DNA of 18,640 bases from ARK-14 sp002899805 (GCA_039793985.1 JBAMMC010000034.1:1-18640), one strand, 5' to 3'; shown: positions 8,405 to 15,765, counted from the stretch's first letter. Notes: a model not told the origin generated them from the letters alone. A program made the numbers and translations.

Positions 8405-8982
8405 ATTTCACCTTCATAATATACTTCATTAAAAGCTCTCACTACTGCTTCTAGATTAGATTCAACCATCTTCCCCGTTAATTTTTCCTTTACTGCTTCT
8501 TGTAATGAACTCAAACTTGGTTTTCCCATAATTTTTATTAGCGCTCCAAGTATAGGCATATTAACCAAAGGCCATCCAGCAAGCACGAGATCGTGATCTA
8601 TTGCTATCTTAGTAGCATTTACAGAAAAGACTTTAGTAGTTCCCTCTCTCTTGACTTTTGTTGCAAGCGTCTTTCCATTTCCCTTTTCTGTATTTATGAG
8701 GATGATCCCACCCTTCTTAACGGTTACCTTTCCTATATCGGGAAAGTTGAAAAGTCCCTTATCTAGAACTATCAACCCATCGGCTTTGAAGAACATCCCA
8801 TGTTTCAGTATTTTCTTTTCATCGATCCTTAAAAAGGCAAAAACTGGAGCGCCTCTTCTTTCAGCGCCAAAAAAGGAGAATGCTTGAGACTGATAGCCTT
8901 CCTTACTTGCTGCTGAAGCGAGCACCTCGGAAGATGTGACAGCTCCTTGTCCTCCTCTTCCGTGAAAAATGAGCTCGAGCAT
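8401..8982 (-). CDS. porG: Pyruvate:ferredoxin oxidoreductase gamma subunit
   Basis: PorG is the subunit thought to bind coenzyme A in four-subunit archaeal 2-oxoacid:ferredoxin oxidoreductases. The start of the family, HGRGGQGAVTSSEVLA (residues 7-22), is perfectly kept, followed by AFSFFGAERRGAPVFAFLRI (about 36-55), another hallmark. The protein ends with EVYYEGEI and the next gene overlaps by ATGA. Length from the ATG at 8982 is 193 residues, usual for the family, and this start places HGRGGQG at the normal distance. An in-frame ATG at 9003 would add seven residues; it lies about 29 bases after the TATA-like box and could be a leaderless start, so the choice is not settled. It is the first gene of porG-porD-porA-porB. 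Confidence 0.93.
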   Translation of the reverse strand: MLELIFHGRGGQGAVTSSEVLASAASKEGYQSQAFSFFGAERRGAPVFAFLRIDEKKILKHGMFFKADGLIVLDKGLFNFPDIGKVTVKKGGIILINTEKGNGKTLATKVKREGTTKVFSVNATKIAIDHDLVLAGWPLVNMPILGALIKIMGKPSLSSLQEAVKEKLTGKMVESNLEAVVRAFNEVYYEGEI

Positions 8983-9028
8983 AATGCATCGTCCTATTAT
9001 CATTTTTGAAGTTATAATCTGTATTGTT

Positions 9029-9048
9029 AATTTAAACATATATGTTTA
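9029..9048 (-). promoter_or_regulatory. por operon promoter with overlapping 16-base palindrome
   Basis: Read on the minus strand, TTTAAATT (9036-9029) is a good TATA-like box centred about 29 bases before the ATG at 9003 and about 50 before the ATG at 8982. A perfect 16-base palindrome, TAAACATATATGTTTA (9033-9048), overlaps its upstream side, where TFB would bind. This is a candidate operator for a dimeric regulator; the regulator is unknown. Confidence 0.45.
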
Positions 9049-9079
9049 TTGTTTGAATTTTTTGTTGATTCTAAAAGAA

Positions 9080-9098
9080 AAAATTAATTATTAATTTT
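9080..9098 (-). terminator. Possible terminator after alaX
   Basis: An AT-only inverted repeat (AAAATTAA, three-base loop, TTAATTTT) lies 22 bases after the alaX stop. On the minus strand it is followed by a T-rich run (TTTTTTCTTTT at about 9072-9083). Archaeal termination depends mainly on such T-runs, so this would separate alaX from the por promoter. The stem is weak because it holds no G or C. Confidence 0.35.
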
Positions 9099-9119
9099 CT
9101 TTGGAAATAATATAAAAAT

Positions 9120-9887
9120 TTAAGGGGATATGGTATAAAAGATAGCAATGCCGTCTTGTGTTACCTTTTTTTCTATAACATTTATTCTTCCGATTTCACA
9201 AGTATCACCTACATGTGTACCAGAACATGGAATAGCGTTTATACCTTCAATTGTAACAACTCTATATTCATCCATATCAGGAAGCCTTCCTATATTTGGG
9301 GCTTTTTTCATTAGCTCCCGGAACTCGTCTTTGCTCATAAAAGTCGACTTTACAGGTATGCATGCTTTGACAACATTGTTGGAAATATTTTCTAGTTCTT
9401 TTATATCAAGATTTGTTGAAGGAGGTAGTCGGTATACAATATGAGAAATGTCATGTGAATGGTTCGCTGAGATTGTTTCAACATCAGATCCAATTATTTG
9501 ATTAACGGCAAAATCAAGTATATGCCCGGCTGTATGGGCTCTCATTATTCTATATCTTCTTCCCCAATCAATTTGAAGTGAAACCTCTCCGAAAATCTCG
9601 GAATTTTTGTCTGTTATCAAATTACCATAGTGAAATACTACACCGTTTACATCTAGAACTTTTTTGACTTCAAGCTTGAATGTCTTTCCAGCTATAAAAC
9701 CTATATCAGTAGGTTGTCCTCCTCCCTGTGGGTGGAAAATTGTTTCATTGACTACAATATAACAGCGCTTGTTTCTCTCACAGTACGAAGTAAGTATTTT
9801 CGACTCAATTGTGCTAAGGTAAGAATCAAATAGATATGCTTTTTTAGTCTTCGGAAGGTTGACAGCCAAGTTTTTCAAATCAACCAT
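9120..9887 (-). CDS. alaX: Alanyl-tRNA editing protein AlaX
   Basis: This free-standing homologue of the AlaRS editing domain hydrolyses Ser-tRNA-Ala (or Gly-tRNA-Ala in some members) and so prevents serine entering at alanine codons. The zinc site is complete: H118-x3-H122 in AHTAGH, and C221-x3-H225 in CSGTH. The glycine-rich FHPQGGGQPTDIG (about 51-63) is the N-terminal motif of the medium/long AlaX class. I choose the ATG at 9887 (255 residues) since it lies five bases after GGTGA; a TTG at 9899 and a GTG at 9896 are also in frame. The length fits the medium class without the long C-terminal domain. It is a single gene between feoA and the por operon, on the same strand. I cannot tell alanine-dependent from serine-dependent specificity by eye. 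Confidence 0.92.
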   Translation of the reverse strand: MVDLKNLAVNLPKTKKAYLFDSYLSTIESKILTSYCERNKRCYIVVNETIFHPQGGGQPTDIGFIAGKTFKLEVKKVLDVNGVVFHYGNLITDKNSEIFGEVSLQIDWGRRYRIMRAHTAGHILDFAVNQIIGSDVETISANHSHDISHIVYRLPPSTNLDIKELENISNNVVKACIPVKSTFMSKDEFRELMKKAPNIGRLPDMDEYRVVTIEGINAIPCSGTHVGDTCEIGRINVIEKKVTQDGIAIFYTISP

Positions 9888-9981
9888 ATTGCTCACCAAA
9901 TAGTCGAAAAATACATATGTCTTTTTTACATGAAGCGTATTATTTTGCTTCTGTTTAATAATTACAGAAGGATGGCAATTC

Positions 9982-10251
9982 CTACCTACTCAGATAATCT
10001 TTTGAGTCTCCCATACCTTTTTTAAAAGATTCTTTTTCTATAACAATTATCTTTGAAGCCATCCCTCTCCCTATGGCTATTTGGACTCCTCTGACTTCAG
10101 CTATTATAGGTCCAATTGAGTTTCTTATAACCTTTATTTCTGTCCCAGGCATTATGCCAAGTCGAAAGAGTTTTTGCTTGAGTCCGTCTCCTCCATTGAT
10201 TTCAATAACATTAACGAGCTCACCTTCAGCAACTTCCGACAATTTTTTCAT
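9982..10251 (-). CDS. feoA: FeoA-domain protein
   Basis: This 89-residue protein is a stand-alone FeoA domain, an SH3-like beta barrel. The consensus is clear: LSEVAEGELVNVIEI, then KQKLFRLGIMPGTEIKVI (LGIxPG motif), and the final strand VQIAIGRGMASKIIV. FeoA usually assists the ferrous iron permease FeoB, or is fused to DtxR-type repressors. Neither FeoB nor a DNA-binding domain is seen here. Its ATG overlaps the hisS stop codon (ATGA), so it is translated with the histidyl-tRNA synthetase, an unusual partner. The C-terminal 17 residues beyond the barrel are charged and look disordered. Fold assignment is firm; the iron transport role in this context is inference. Confidence 0.88.
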   Translation of the reverse strand: MKKLSEVAEGELVNVIEINGGDGLKQKLFRLGIMPGTEIKVIRNSIGPIIAEVRGVQIAIGRGMASKIIVIEKESFKKGMGDSKDYLSR

Positions 10252-11537
10252 CTTCTTAGTTCCTCCTCAAGGTACTTTAACGATTCATTTAGCTCAATTT
10301 CTAGCCTCATCCCTTTCAATCTGTTGTAGAGTGTTACTTTTTTTGTCTCTAGTTCTTTCTTACCTATATATATAGCGTAAGTATAATTGAGTGTGTTAAG
10401 TCTTTTTCTCTGTTTCTCTGGACTTCTTCTCATCAAATCTATTTCTGCTGTTATGCCTCTCTCTCTGAGCTTCATAACATACTCCCATGCCAGTGGAAAT
10501 GCCTCGTTATCGAGAACTACAACAAAAGCTCCGAATGTTATCGGTTCGAGCTTTATCAAACCTCTTTCTACCATTACATCTATCACTCTCTCTATTCCAA
10601 GACTTCCTCCTGTAGCAGGAAGCGGTTCGCCTTTCAACATTCCGATCAAATTGTCATACCTTCCTCCGCCCGCAACTGAGCCCGGACTGCCTTCCGTTAA
10701 AACAATTTCAAATATTATTCCCGTATAATAGTCCAACCCTCTAACCAAACTGAAGTCAAAAACAGCTTTATTTTTATAGTATAATAGACTGAAAAGCTCG
10801 TTGAATATGGATACATATTTTTCCCTATATTCTCTCCCTATAATATCAAAAAGAGATGCCGTATCGTCCAACTTCACTCTTATAAATAGAGAAGAAATTG
10901 TTTGTATTTGTTCTTCATTTAATCCGAGTTTCTTTAATTCCTGCTTGACTCCATCTTCTCCAATCTTATCAAGCTTATCTATCGTTCTCAATATATTATT
11001 TGATAAGATTCCAAATCTCTTTTCAATTACATCTCTTAGCAACCCTCTATGATTAATTTTGACGATGTAATCTTTTAATCCCAATTCTTCAAGAGCCATT
11101 GAAATCGTGTTTATTATCTCCGCATCTGCCTCGATATAAGTGGAACCTACTGTGTCTATATCTGCTTGGATGAATTCTCTATATCTACCTCTTTGCGGCT
11201 CTTCGTGTCTCCATACAAGTGAAATCTGATGCCTCTTAAAAGGAAGATGAATCTCTGGATGGAGAGCTATATATCGAGCTAGGGGGACTGTCAGGTCATA
11301 ACGCAAAGCAAAATCTCTATTGCTGAGAGGATCTTTGAACCTCCATATCAACTTTGTTTCGGCTTCCTCTCCATATTTTCCTGCAAGAGTCTCCCAATAT
11401 TCTAGGGATGGTGTATCCATGGGAGGGAAACCTGACCTTTCAAAAACCTTCCTGACCTTTTCGATTACATTCAATCGTGCTTTCATTGTTTCTGGTGGAA
11501 AGTCCCTAAATCCTCTTGGAATCTCTATTCTTCGCAT
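10248..11537 (-). CDS. hisS: Histidyl-tRNA synthetase
   Basis: This 429-residue class IIa synthetase joins histidine to tRNA-His. It begins with the typical RGFRDFPPE (8-16), a motif 1 region at about 36-46, and the LRYDLTVPLARY element (78-89). Motif 2 spans SLVWRHEEPQRGRYREFIQAD (about 106-126). The histidine-specific motif LVRGLDYYTG is at 264-273, GGGRYDNLI at 290-298 and motif 3 GSLGIERV at 311-318. A C-terminal anticodon-binding alpha/beta domain fills about 332-425. The ATG at 11537 is supported by GGGAG five bases upstream. The gene is followed by feoA with an ATGA overlap. It diverges from the thioredoxin-fold gene at 11738. Length and motifs exclude the shorter HisZ paralogue. Confidence 0.96.
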   Translation of the reverse strand: MRRIEIPRGFRDFPPETMKARLNVIEKVRKVFERSGFPPMDTPSLEYWETLAGKYGEEAETKLIWRFKDPLSNRDFALRYDLTVPLARYIALHPEIHLPFKRHQISLVWRHEEPQRGRYREFIQADIDTVGSTYIEADAEIINTISMALEELGLKDYIVKINHRGLLRDVIEKRFGILSNNILRTIDKLDKIGEDGVKQELKKLGLNEEQIQTISSLFIRVKLDDTASLFDIIGREYREKYVSIFNELFSLLYYKNKAVFDFSLVRGLDYYTGIIFEIVLTEGSPGSVAGGGRYDNLIGMLKGEPLPATGGSLGIERVIDVMVERGLIKLEPITFGAFVVVLDNEAFPLAWEYVMKLRERGITAEIDLMRRSPEKQRKRLNTLNYTYAIYIGKKELETKKVTLYNRLKGMRLEIELNESLKYLEEELRR

Positions 11538-11682
11538 GTTGTCTCCCTGCTTGCTACTAAAAAACTGTTACTATCCATTAAATTACTTTTTCATAAAGAG
11601 AATTATAGTTCCCTTTTTTCATTGAAAGTTGGCTTATATATCAGAAAGCAATTGACTGTTTGAATTCATGAAAAAACAGATA

Positions 11683-11690
11683 TTTATATA
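11683..11690 (+). promoter_or_regulatory. TATA-like box of the thioredoxin-fold gene
   Basis: TTTATATA is centred about 52 bases before the TTG at 11738. A transcript starting some 25 bases after it would have a leader of about 25 bases that holds the GGAGGT at 11725-11730. The hisS promoter must lie in the same 200-base divergent region, but I see no single best box for it. Confidence 0.45.
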
Positions 11691-11737
11691 GCCTTTTATT
11701 CTACAATTCAGAACAAAATGAGTTGGAGGTTATTGAG

Positions 11738-12055
11738 TTGGCAAATGTTAAAAAACTCATACTAGTAACAGCAGAACATCATCCGTACCACAAACAGTGG
11801 GTAGATATGTCCAAAGAACTGGCTGAATCTCTTGGTGTGGAGTTAGAAATAAAGATAGAGGACTATGTCTTCGCTATTGAACATGGGGTAACAGATGAAT
11901 TTGGAATGGCTGGTTTACCTCAGCTTCTAGTTGAGCTTGCTGATGGGAGCATAAGACCCCTCTTGCATGAGATTCCTTTGGATTCCAACTTCCAACTGGA
12001 TTTTCAGGCTGCAAAAACACTAGCAATTGAAAAAATAAAGAAAGATCAATTCTAA
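11738..12055 (+). CDS. Small thioredoxin-fold protein with HPYH in place of CxxC
   Basis: This 105-residue protein is not one I recognise by name, but its layout is that of a thioredoxin-like fold. A first strand (KKLILVTAE, 5-13) leads into HHPYHKQW (14-21) and a helix. A second strand, helix and loop lead to MAGLPQLLVEL (about 66-76), matching the cis-proline segment (G-x-P-T) of thioredoxins. A hairpin turn ADGSIR and a last helix follow. At the place of the active CxxC stands H15-P16-Y17-H18-K19, resembling the CPYCK of glutaredoxins with both Cys replaced by His. The protein has no cysteine at all. The TTG start at 11738 follows GGAGGT by seven bases; an in-frame TTG at 11723 lies before that site and is less likely. 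Its stop overlaps that of the convergent membrane protein gene. Function is unknown; disulfide chemistry is excluded. Confidence 0.75.
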   Translation: MANVKKLILVTAEHHPYHKQWVDMSKELAESLGVELEIKIEDYVFAIEHGVTDEFGMAGLPQLLVELADGSIRPLLHEIPLDSNFQLDFQAAKTLAIEKIKKDQF

Positions 12056-12753
12056 TCTTCTTTCTTTTTGAAAAATCTTTTTCTAATGTTTTCATGCTTA
12101 AACGTAATCACAAGTAATATCTCTACCAAAAACACATAGAGGGCCGCTTTAACTCCTCTGTCCGATAGAGTAACTATAATTTTTTTCCAGTCCGTATAGA
12201 AAACAATCAGTATAATGTAGAAAGTTGCCACAATTAGTCCAACAATTGCTAACCATAGATAGTTAGAATTTATTGAAAATTCCAAAATCGAGTAGGCACT
12301 TTTCCCAAGAAATGTAACCATTAAAACGAGGAAAAATTTTCCTATAAAGACTGCTAAAATAAAGTTCAAAAATGCGTAACCTGCTATACCCAGAGGTACA
12401 TATATGACATCATCGGGGAGAGGGGTTAAAGCGAAAAGGACGATAATCAAGAATCCAATGTATTTTTTCTTCATTAGAGCGAGAAAGTACTCAGCATTTT
12501 CCCTCACTTCTTTAGAAAGTTTTTTCCTACCAAGCCTAGAAACAAGGAATATTGTTATTTTTCCAACTGTTGCTCCTGCTCCACCTGCTAACGAAACCAC
12601 GAAATAACTTTCTACGTTTGATATCGCTGAATATGCCAAAATGAAAGCCACATAGGGAACGGCCGAATAGGGAATAACATTACCTATAAAGCTAGCAACG
12701 AAAATACCCATGAGACCGTATTGATTCACTAAACTTCCTATATTCTCAAGCAA
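12052..12753 (-). CDS. DedA/VTT-like integral membrane protein
   Basis: This 233-residue protein is mostly hydrophobic, with about five or six membrane segments (roughly 14-32, 34-60, 96-116, 124-152, 164-190 and 205-223). The pattern fits the DedA/SNARE-associated (VTT) family, thought to act as lipid scramblases or flippases: a glycine- and proline-rich re-entrant segment (FIGNVIPYSAVPYVAF, 21-36), a GGAGATVGKI segment, and the ALTPLPDDVIYVPLGIAGY loop (about 108-126). The usual acidic residue before the first re-entrant loop is not evident, so it may be a divergent subfamily. The C-terminus is strongly basic (KHENIRKRFFKKKED). The TTG start at 12753 follows GGAGGA by six bases, and a TATA-like GATATAAAAA lies at 12792-12801. 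The 3' end overlaps that of the convergent thioredoxin-fold gene by three bases. Confidence 0.72.
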   Translation of the reverse strand: MLENIGSLVNQYGLMGIFVASFIGNVIPYSAVPYVAFILAYSAISNVESYFVVSLAGGAGATVGKITIFLVSRLGRKKLSKEVRENAEYFLALMKKKYIGFLIIVLFALTPLPDDVIYVPLGIAGYAFLNFILAVFIGKFFLVLMVTFLGKSAYSILEFSINSNYLWLAIVGLIVATFYIILIVFYTDWKKIIVTLSDRGVKAALYVFLVEILLVITFKHENIRKRFFKKKED

Positions 12754-12791
12754 TATTATTCCTCCTGCTTAAGCTAAAATATTTTGATTTG

Positions 12792-12801
12792 TTTTTATAT
12801 C
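12792..12801 (-). promoter_or_regulatory. TATA-like box of the DedA-like gene
   Basis: On the minus strand GATATAAAAA lies about 43 bases before the TTG at 12753. A start of transcription some 25 bases after it leaves a short leader carrying the GGAGGA ribosome binding site. Confidence 0.45.
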
Positions 12802-12848
12802 ATGGGTTAAAAAAGAAATGTATATCTTTGAAATGTTAAAAATTAATA

Positions 12849-13256
12849 TTATTTAGATGTCAACCGAAATTTCATAGCATAGTATATTAGGCCAGAGTTT
12901 CCGTCTTCCTTTACCTTCCGGAATACTGTCTCAACCCTTGCCCCCTCTTTTAAGAGGCTTTCATCAAACACATCAACTATTTGCGCCATGATTTTAACTT
13001 CTCCTAGTTTGACCAATCCTAAATACAATGGCTTCTCATTTTCAAAGTAAGGAGCTACTTCGTAAAGCTTTGTCCAAGAGAGAAGCTCTCCTTCTCTAGG
13101 AGGTATCGTTAGTTCCAGCTCTCTCGATCCACACTTAGGGCACACATGTTTAGGCGGGTAAAAGGCATGACCGCATTTTTTACACTTCGAATAAGCAAAT
13201 GTATAATGTAAATCTCTTATTCTCCAGAACCTAGATATTGATAATCTTTCCATCAT
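12849..13256 (-). CDS. DUF35 zinc-ribbon/OB-fold protein, partner of HMG-CoA synthase and thiolase
   Basis: This 135-residue protein has a rubredoxin-like zinc ribbon with C25-x2-C28 (CKKCG) and C39-x2-C42 (CPKCG), then an OB-fold domain (about 50-130) with GELLSWTKLYEV and YLGLVKLGEVKIMAQI. DUF35 proteins act as a scaffold that joins acetoacetyl-CoA thiolase to HMG-CoA synthase in archaea, forming a shared CoA site that channels the intermediate. The gene order here, HMG-CoA synthase, thiolase, DUF35, is the one seen for that complex. Two ATG codons in a row (13256 and 13253) follow GGAGGG by four and seven bases; the second may be the one used. It begins 15 bases after the thiolase stop. 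The metal site is complete, unlike the active site of its thiolase neighbour. Confidence 0.9.
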   Translation of the reverse strand: MMERLSISRFWRIRDLHYTFAYSKCKKCGHAFYPPKHVCPKCGSRELELTIPPREGELLSWTKLYEVAPYFENEKPLYLGLVKLGEVKIMAQIVDVFDESLLKEGARVETVFRKVKEDGNSGLIYYAMKFRLTSK

Positions 13257-13271
13257 TTATCCCTCCATCAT

Positions 13272-14426
13272 TCAAACTTTCTCTAACAAAATGCCAGTAA
13301 ATACAGTGCCTACACCCCCCATTGAGATAGATAAAGCTCTATCGGCCTGTACCCTCGCATTTTTCACTTTATTATCTGAGAGCAAAGAACTCAGCTCTGC
13401 TAACTGGTAAACACCAGTAGCCCCATATGGATGTCCTCTTGCTTTTGTTCCTCCAGTTACATTTACCGAGGGTTTATCTCCTAATCTGAACCTACCACTT
13501 GATATGTCCTCTAATCCTTTTCCTTTAGCTGAAATGTTCAAACTTTCAAGAACTAACGGAGTAGATATTGTATAATCATCGGGGATATCAATTATATCTA
13601 TTTCACTCATTCGATATCCTGTACTTCTTTCAATGGATTCCGCCAGATAATGAAGAGCTTGATACTCCGTTAAACTATCTCTTATTGAGAGCTCCATAAT
13701 GTCAGAAATTTGTACGGTTGACTTTATTTCAGCAAGTCTCTTATCTTTTCCTAACCTTGATTCTTCACCAGAAATTAGCAGTACAGCAGCTCCGTCGCTT
13801 GAAGGTGGAGAATGCATTACTCTCAATGGGGTTGAGATGATGTCAGATTTCATCACTTGCTCCCTAGTCACCTTAAATTTTAATTGAGCATGAGGAACAT
13901 CTACAGCGTTCTCATGCATGAGCACAGGCCAATCACTCAAATCTTCTTCTTTGTAGCCGTAGGCAGCGAGATAAGCTCTCGCGATCATAGCAAAACTGCT
14001 GGCAGGAGTTCCTCCATAAAAGGCCTCATACTCCGAATTGAGAAATGTTGAGATGGCATGATTCGATATTGAACTTATATAATCAGATGTTTTCTCTGCT
14101 CCGATTACTAGAACATCCTTTGCCATTCCGGCCTTTATCAGTGATGTAGCTAAGATGACAGCTGAGCCACCGCTAGCTCCTCCATTTTCTACTGAAAAAG
14201 TTGGTCTGCCTTTAAAACCTAAATCCTCAGCTATAGCCACAGAAATAAGATTTTGAGATTGCAGTATTGGTCCAAGAGAATTTGCCACTATAACAGCATC
14301 CGCATCGATTCTTTCTCCAATCCTTGATTCCATATCAGTAAAGGCTTTGAAAGAGAGATCCTCAAGTGAGTCACTGAACCACCTCGATATTCTCACCAAG
14401 CCATACCCAGAAATGAAAATTCGCAT
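13272..14426 (-). CDS. Thiolase-family protein of the HMG-CoA synthase cluster, lacking the nucleophilic Cys
   Basis: The 384 residues match archaeal acetoacetyl-CoA thiolases of the SCP-x type from end to end. The order of motifs is normal: VENGGASGGSAV (79-90), VLVIGAEKTSDY (105-116), the PPSSDGAAVLL loop (207-217), and GGTKARGHPYGATG (325-338) with the catalytic H332. Two key sites differ. In relatives the nucleophile lies in VEAACASGG; here the Cys is Gly83. The usual EVHDxF is DIPDDY at 280-285, with Pro282 in place of His. The protein can hardly carry out the standard Claisen condensation through an acyl-cysteine. It may be a structural member of the HMG-CoA synthase-DUF35 assembly or have a changed reaction. 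The ATG at 14426 follows GGAGGAG by six bases, one base after the HMG-CoA synthase stop. The gene is intact, with no frameshift. Confidence 0.88.
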   Translation of the reverse strand: MRIFISGYGLVRISRWFSDSLEDLSFKAFTDMESRIGERIDADAVIVANSLGPILQSQNLISVAIAEDLGFKGRPTFSVENGGASGGSAVILATSLIKAGMAKDVLVIGAEKTSDYISSISNHAISTFLNSEYEAFYGGTPASSFAMIARAYLAAYGYKEEDLSDWPVLMHENAVDVPHAQLKFKVTREQVMKSDIISTPLRVMHSPPSSDGAAVLLISGEESRLGKDKRLAEIKSTVQISDIMELSIRDSLTEYQALHYLAESIERSTGYRMSEIDIIDIPDDYTISTPLVLESLNISAKGKGLEDISSGRFRLGDKPSVNVTGGTKARGHPYGATGVYQLAELSSLLSDNKVKNARVQADRALSISMGGVGTVFTGILLEKV

Positions 14427-14427
14427 G

Positions 14428-15498
14428 TCAATCTCCTCCTATCCTTTTTATTAGTTTCCTGAATTTAGCATATTCCGAATAAGATATGGAAACTTTTTTA
14501 TTTACATAAAAATACGCTGGTGGAGCCAGATTCTTTTTGTTCTCTACTTTGTCGGTTACAACAATACTATAGGCATCGCTACCTGCCCCACTCCCAAAGG
14601 GAGCCATGAGTATCCTTGTGCCTGGCTTGACTGTATCGAGTAGATGACTTAGACCCTGGAATGCTGAACCGTTGTATGTGTTTCCTACGACAGGAGTGAG
14701 TAATCCTGGTAAAATTTTTTCTTTTGTAAATCCCAATCTTTCCCCTACCTTTATGGGAAATTTCCCGTTTGGTTGATGAAAAACGGCAAAATCGAAGTCA
14801 CTTGGTCTTAAACCAGTTTTTTCCATTAATCCTCTAACAGCATTGATGATATGGTCGAAATATGCTGGATCACCTGTGAATGCTTCTCCATGTAATGGGT
14901 ATGGACTTAGGCTCCTTCTCCAAAAATCGGGAGTATCAGTAATATATGAGAAGGAAGCTTCGAAGTAAGCAGCAGACAAGGGTTTTGGTCCAAGAACGAA
15001 TGCTGTAGCACCACTACTGGCTGTGAACTCAAGTATGTCTCCGGGATTCGCTTGAGCTGTATCGCTTCCAATCACTAAGGCAAACTCGATCATCCCAGAG
15101 GAAATTAACCCAATAGAAGCCCTCATTCCCTCACTCGCTGCCCTACAAGCAAACTCTAAATCACTTGCCATTGTATTGGGAGTGATGCCAAGTGCCTGAG
15201 CGACAATTGTAGCGCTAGGTTTAACAGCATAAGGTTTCGATTCAGTACCAAAAAAGACGGCGCCGATTTTTTTTGAGTCGATTTCTGCTCTGAGTATAGC
15301 ATTTCTTGCTGCTTCATACCCCATGGTAACAGCATCTTCATCAGAGGCTGCAACAGCTTTTTCCTTCATTCCTAGTCCTTCACCTGTTCCTGGCGGAAAA
15401 CCCCACTGTCTCTCCAGCTCCCCCATAGATATTCTATAAATTGGGAAATAGCTTCCCCATCCAACAATCCCAACCTTTTCTTCCGGAAATATTACCAA
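14428..15498 (-). CDS. Hydroxymethylglutaryl-CoA synthase, archaeal type
   Basis: This 356-residue enzyme condenses acetyl-CoA with acetoacetyl-CoA to HMG-CoA, the second step of the mevalonate route to archaeal lipids. It is a thiolase-fold protein with GTESKPYAVKPSA (residues 84-96, with the likely catalytic E86), the nucleophile C118 in DLEFACRAASEGM, the catalytic H241 in FAVFHQPNGKFP, and GNTYNGS (272-278). All three catalytic residues are kept. The TTG start at 15498 follows the strong GAGGAGG by seven bases. It is the first gene of the cluster with the thiolase (one base apart) and the DUF35 protein, as in archaeal complexes that channel acetoacetyl-CoA. Length is normal for the short archaeal form. 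Confidence 0.94.
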   Translation of the reverse strand: MVIFPEEKVGIVGWGSYFPIYRISMGELERQWGFPPGTGEGLGMKEKAVAASDEDAVTMGYEAARNAILRAEIDSKKIGAVFFGTESKPYAVKPSATIVAQALGITPNTMASDLEFACRAASEGMRASIGLISSGMIEFALVIGSDTAQANPGDILEFTASSGATAFVLGPKPLSAAYFEASFSYITDTPDFWRRSLSPYPLHGEAFTGDPAYFDHIINAVRGLMEKTGLRPSDFDFAVFHQPNGKFPIKVGERLGFTKEKILPGLLTPVVGNTYNGSAFQGLSHLLDTVKPGTRILMAPFGSGAGSDAYSIVVTDKVENKKNLAPPAYFYVNKKVSISYSEYAKFRKLIKRIGGD

Positions 15499-15765
15499 AG
15501 ACTTTTCCTCCTCATTTAACTTTTGTCTTAACAGACTTAGATAAAAGTCGTATTTAACATTAACTTATCCTCTCAGCCTGCATTTTCAGAGCCATCATGG
15601 GCTATAGTTTCTTCTAGGGGATTATTGGTTTTTTATATTTATTTGAGTTTACATCTTTTGTGGAGTATACAGGGTGGCCAGAGATCTGCCACATCTGAAT
15701 AAAAGGTTTTTTATTATCTAGTTCAATTATTCGGATGAAATCATCAATGACCTAAAATTCACATT

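Noticed and set aside
9932..9951. Hairpin GAAGC/GCTTC between feoA and alaX as a terminator
   Set aside because: The stem is only five bases with a ten-base loop, and on the minus strand it is followed by A rather than T residues.
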